From: CAWIKY01 sp963836905
GTDB lineage: Bacteria; Pseudomonadota; Alphaproteobacteria; Caulobacterales; Hyphomonadaceae
Length of the DNA stretch: 64,000 bases
Direction: 5' to 3'
Assembly: GCA_963836905.1 (NCBI GenBank)
Contig: CAWIKY010000006.1
Span: 434,001-498,000 of the forward strand
Shown here: positions 62,732-64,000 of the stretch, one piece after another
Layout of the letters: every line of letters starts with the position of its first letter
How positions within the stretch are numbered: the first letter of the stretch is position 1
Program-made: the position numbers and the translations under genes
The notes under the pieces: generated by a model
The model's database searches: none
What the model was told of the DNA's origin: nothing
The model's input: the letters and a program-made list of their open reading frames with translations, nothing else

Positions 62732-63136
62732 ATGGAGACTAACCGAACCTACTGGCTTCTGCTGGCCGACCTGAAACGTTCGACGAAGCTTTCGCCAGAC
62801 GCCTCCGCGGCGGCGATACGTGCGTTGAAGTCAGCCATCGAAACATGCAACCGGGACTACGGCGCGGCAATGGCGGTTCCGCTCGAGGTCAATTACGGCG
62901 ACGAATTCTCGGGCCTGTTTGTGACGCCGGAGCCGGTTTACGCGATTGTCTCGCTCATTCGCCATGCGCTTCGCCCGTTTGCGCAGTTTCGTTTCGCGGT
63001 CGTGAAAGGCCGTGTGGGCTCGCCCTCCGATACGATGCGCGAGCTTGGCGGGCCTGTGTTCGTCAGCGCCAATGACGCGCTGGTCAGGCTGAAAACGCAG
63101 GACCGGTTCTGCCTGCTGGAGGGGATTGGCGACTGA
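62732..63136 (+). CDS. SatD-like small protein with palm/cyclase-like GDEF motif
   Basis: 134 residues. A first strand carries Asp13 (WLLLADLKRSTKL) and a beta hairpin centre reads NYGDEFSGLF (Asp57, Glu58), followed by FRFAVVKGRVG. This acidic pattern and spacing are those of SatD-family proteins, which I relate to the palm/nucleotidyl-cyclase-like fold; that structural link is inference. No signal peptide or membrane segment. It is followed at once by a helix-turn-helix gene and a membrane protein gene, forming a compact operon inserted between trpB and trpA. Function is not established. Alternatives are a dead cyclase-like regulator or a nucleotide sensor. Confidence 0.6.
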   Translation: METNRTYWLLLADLKRSTKLSPDASAAAIRALKSAIETCNRDYGAAMAVPLEVNYGDEFSGLFVTPEPVYAIVSLIRHALRPFAQFRFAVVKGRVGSPSDTMRELGGPVFVSANDALVRLKTQDRFCLLEGIGD

Positions 63137-63371
63137 CGACAAGAGCGCTGCGCTCACCAGCCTCGTGGAGATGAGCAATGCGATGATTGTCGCAATGACG
63201 GACTATCAATACGAGGTCTTCATGCAGGTTCGGGCCGGTGCCCGACAGAAGGATATAGCGGCCGCAATGGACAAGCATCGCCAGTCAGTCTCCGCCGCTC
63301 TGGCCGCCGGGCGGGGCACTCTGGTCATCGACGCCGAAAAGGCCATTGGCCTCGTCCTGGCGTCATCATAG
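63126..63371 (+). CDS. Small helix-turn-helix protein of the SatD-like operon
   Basis: 81 residues from a TTG that overlaps the SatD-like gene by 11 bases; later starts (GTG 63165, ATG 63171) are possible. The middle reads YQYEVFMQVRAGARQKDIAA, AMDKHRQSVSAALAAGRG, a short helix-turn-helix of the sigma-region-4/LuxR-like kind. It likely binds DNA, perhaps the palindromes before the operon. SatD genes in other bacteria are also followed by short HTH genes, which supports the module assignment. Confidence 0.55.
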   Translation: MATDDKSAALTSLVEMSNAMIVAMTDYQYEVFMQVRAGARQKDIAAAMDKHRQSVSAALAAGRGTLVIDAEKAIGLVLASS

Positions 63372-63408
63372 ACTGGGCAACCCGACATGACCGGCGAGGC
63401 GGTGGTAG

Positions 63409-63849
63409 ATGCCTGATACCCTTCTGCTGCAATGGCTTGCAGACCTCGCCATGCTCGTCTCGCTTTTCGGTGCCTGCTTTCTCGTGTCCACGTTGCTTAT
63501 CCGCTGGGGCATTCCAAAGCTGAAGACCGGACCGCTGCCGGAATCGGCGCAAGCCGGGCAACTGCCGAAATCGGCGCAAGCCGGGCAGCTGCCCGAAAGC
63601 TCGTCATCGGCCATTTTCGATCTACGCTCGACCGGCTTCTGGATCGGATTGTGCGAAACATTCCTGATTTTCGTGCTGGTGTTTGCATCGGAATTTGGCG
63701 CGCTGGCGATCATCATCGGCGCGAAGGAATTCACGCGCGCGGAGAAGATTCGCGAAAATCCGTCCTATTATCTTCTCGGCACCCTTGCCAATCTGTGTGT
63801 AGCCATACTCTTTGCCCTTGTTGCACAGAGGTTGACCGTCAGCTTCTGA
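63409..63849 (+). CDS. Membrane protein with 9-residue repeat linker, third gene of SatD-like operon
   Basis: 146 residues: helix 1 at about 8-32, a Pro/Gln-rich linker with two full copies and a stub of the unit LPESAQAGQ (about residues 43-65), helix 2 at about 76-105, then a charged loop (AKEFTRAEKIRENPSYYLLG) and helix 3 at about 122-141. The loop-plus-LGTL segment resembles a widespread uncharacterised membrane family with AKS-x-RF...EYYLIGTL pattern. The linker repeats are encoded by 27-bp DNA repeats. Placed with SatD-like and HTH genes; role unknown. Confidence 0.6.
   Translation: MPDTLLLQWLADLAMLVSLFGACFLVSTLLIRWGIPKLKTGPLPESAQAGQLPKSAQAGQLPESSSSAIFDLRSTGFWIGLCETFLIFVLVFASEFGALAIIIGAKEFTRAEKIRENPSYYLLGTLANLCVAILFALVAQRLTVSF
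63535..63600 (+). repeat. 27-bp tandem repeat inside the membrane protein gene
   Basis: CTGCCGGAATCGGCGCAAGC-CGGGCAA (63535-63561) and CTGCCGAAATCGGCGCAAGC-CGGGCAG (63562-63588) differ at two positions and are followed by a 12-base partial third copy. The unit is a multiple of three, so copy-number change would keep the frame and alter linker length. Confidence 0.9.
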
Positions 63850-63861
63850 CGAACCGCGTAA

Positions 63862-64000
63862 ATGACAAAGACCATTATGACCACAACCCGCATTTCAGAC
63901 CGTTTCGCAGCCTGCAAGGCAGACGGCCGCCCCGCGCTCGTCACCTATGTGATGGCAGGCGATCCTGACCTTCAGACCTCTCTCGATATTCTTCATGCCC
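63862..64000 (+). CDS. trpA: Tryptophan synthase alpha subunit, cut by window edge
   Basis: The visible part reads MTTTRISDRFAACKADGRPA, LVTYVMAGDPDLQTSLDIL, the TrpA N-terminus with the catalytic-domain start (YVMAGDPD). ATG at 63877 gives the usual protein; ATG at 63862 is in frame and adds five residues. It should work with TrpB but is 2.5 kb away from trpB because four unrelated genes lie between. Confidence 0.95.
   Translation, partial: MTKTIMTTTRISDRFAACKADGRPALVTYVMAGDPDLQTSLDILHA

Overview
The window reads as the chromosome of a GC-rich alphaproteobacterium. Family-level placement is inference only. Arrangements such as coaBC-dut, rplU-rpmA, uppP next to an NDUFA9-like gene, an RpoH-type sigma factor, an alphaproteobacterial GltD start and a methylmalonyl-CoA mutase pair would fit a marine Hyphomonadaceae/Maricaulales-like organism. 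Sulfatases, a TonB-dependent receptor and a GH3 enzyme also suggest a marine polysaccharide-using lifestyle.

Layout. 1-9.4 kb: core genes (channel-like membrane protein, dut, coaBC, proC, ybjN-like, rplU, rpmA, tRNA-Ser) broken by a low-GC RNA-ligase-fold gene and a ParD antitoxin with a frameshifted ParE. 9.4-11.9 kb: a prophage scrap behind tRNA-Ser (DUF6441 protein and a tail-region fusion ORF) with a lower-GC Hanks-type Ser/Thr kinase inserted on the opposite strand. 11.9-24.8 kb: a carbohydrate utilisation locus. An SGNH hydrolase, a GPH-type sugar symporter, a GH3 glycosidase with a PA14-like insert and a TonB-dependent receptor run leftward. A TetR regulator and an operon of three Cys-type sulfatases complete it. 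A fragment of a formylglycine-generating enzyme (the sulfatase activator) lies directly after the last sulfatase. 24.8-28.4 kb: a scar zone of truncated genes (FGE, DUF2975, LysR) around XRE, HxlR, a serine hydrolase and an NmrA-like oxidoreductase. 28.5-34.6 kb: CPBP protease, LytS/LytTR two-component pair, secreted proteins with internal duplications, and tandem non-coding repeats. 34.9-42.1 kb: rluD, a SodC-like lipoprotein, rpoH, and both methylmalonyl-CoA mutase subunits. 42.7-46.1 kb: rfbCBDA for dTDP-L-rhamnose. 46-57 kb: PPOX-like protein, POT peptide transporter, glyoxalase-like protein, tldD, and gltD-gfa-gltB. 57.4-64 kb: uppP, NDUFA9-like gene, trpF, trpB, then a four-gene insert that separates trpB from trpA.

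Two window-wide points matter for use of this annotation. First, uppP, trpB, rfbB, an exonuclease-family gene and a small ORF each carry single-base frame breaks, several of them one extra base in a short homopolymer. Because some of these genes are normally essential or biosynthetic, consensus-sequence error is at least as likely as true gene decay. Second, the most novel-looking content is the insert in the trp operon: a small SatD/palm-like protein with a GDEF-like motif, a helix-turn-helix protein and a three-helix membrane protein with a repeat linker, behind a palindrome-rich promoter region. The kinase inside the prophage scrap and the isolated RNA-ligase-like gene come next.
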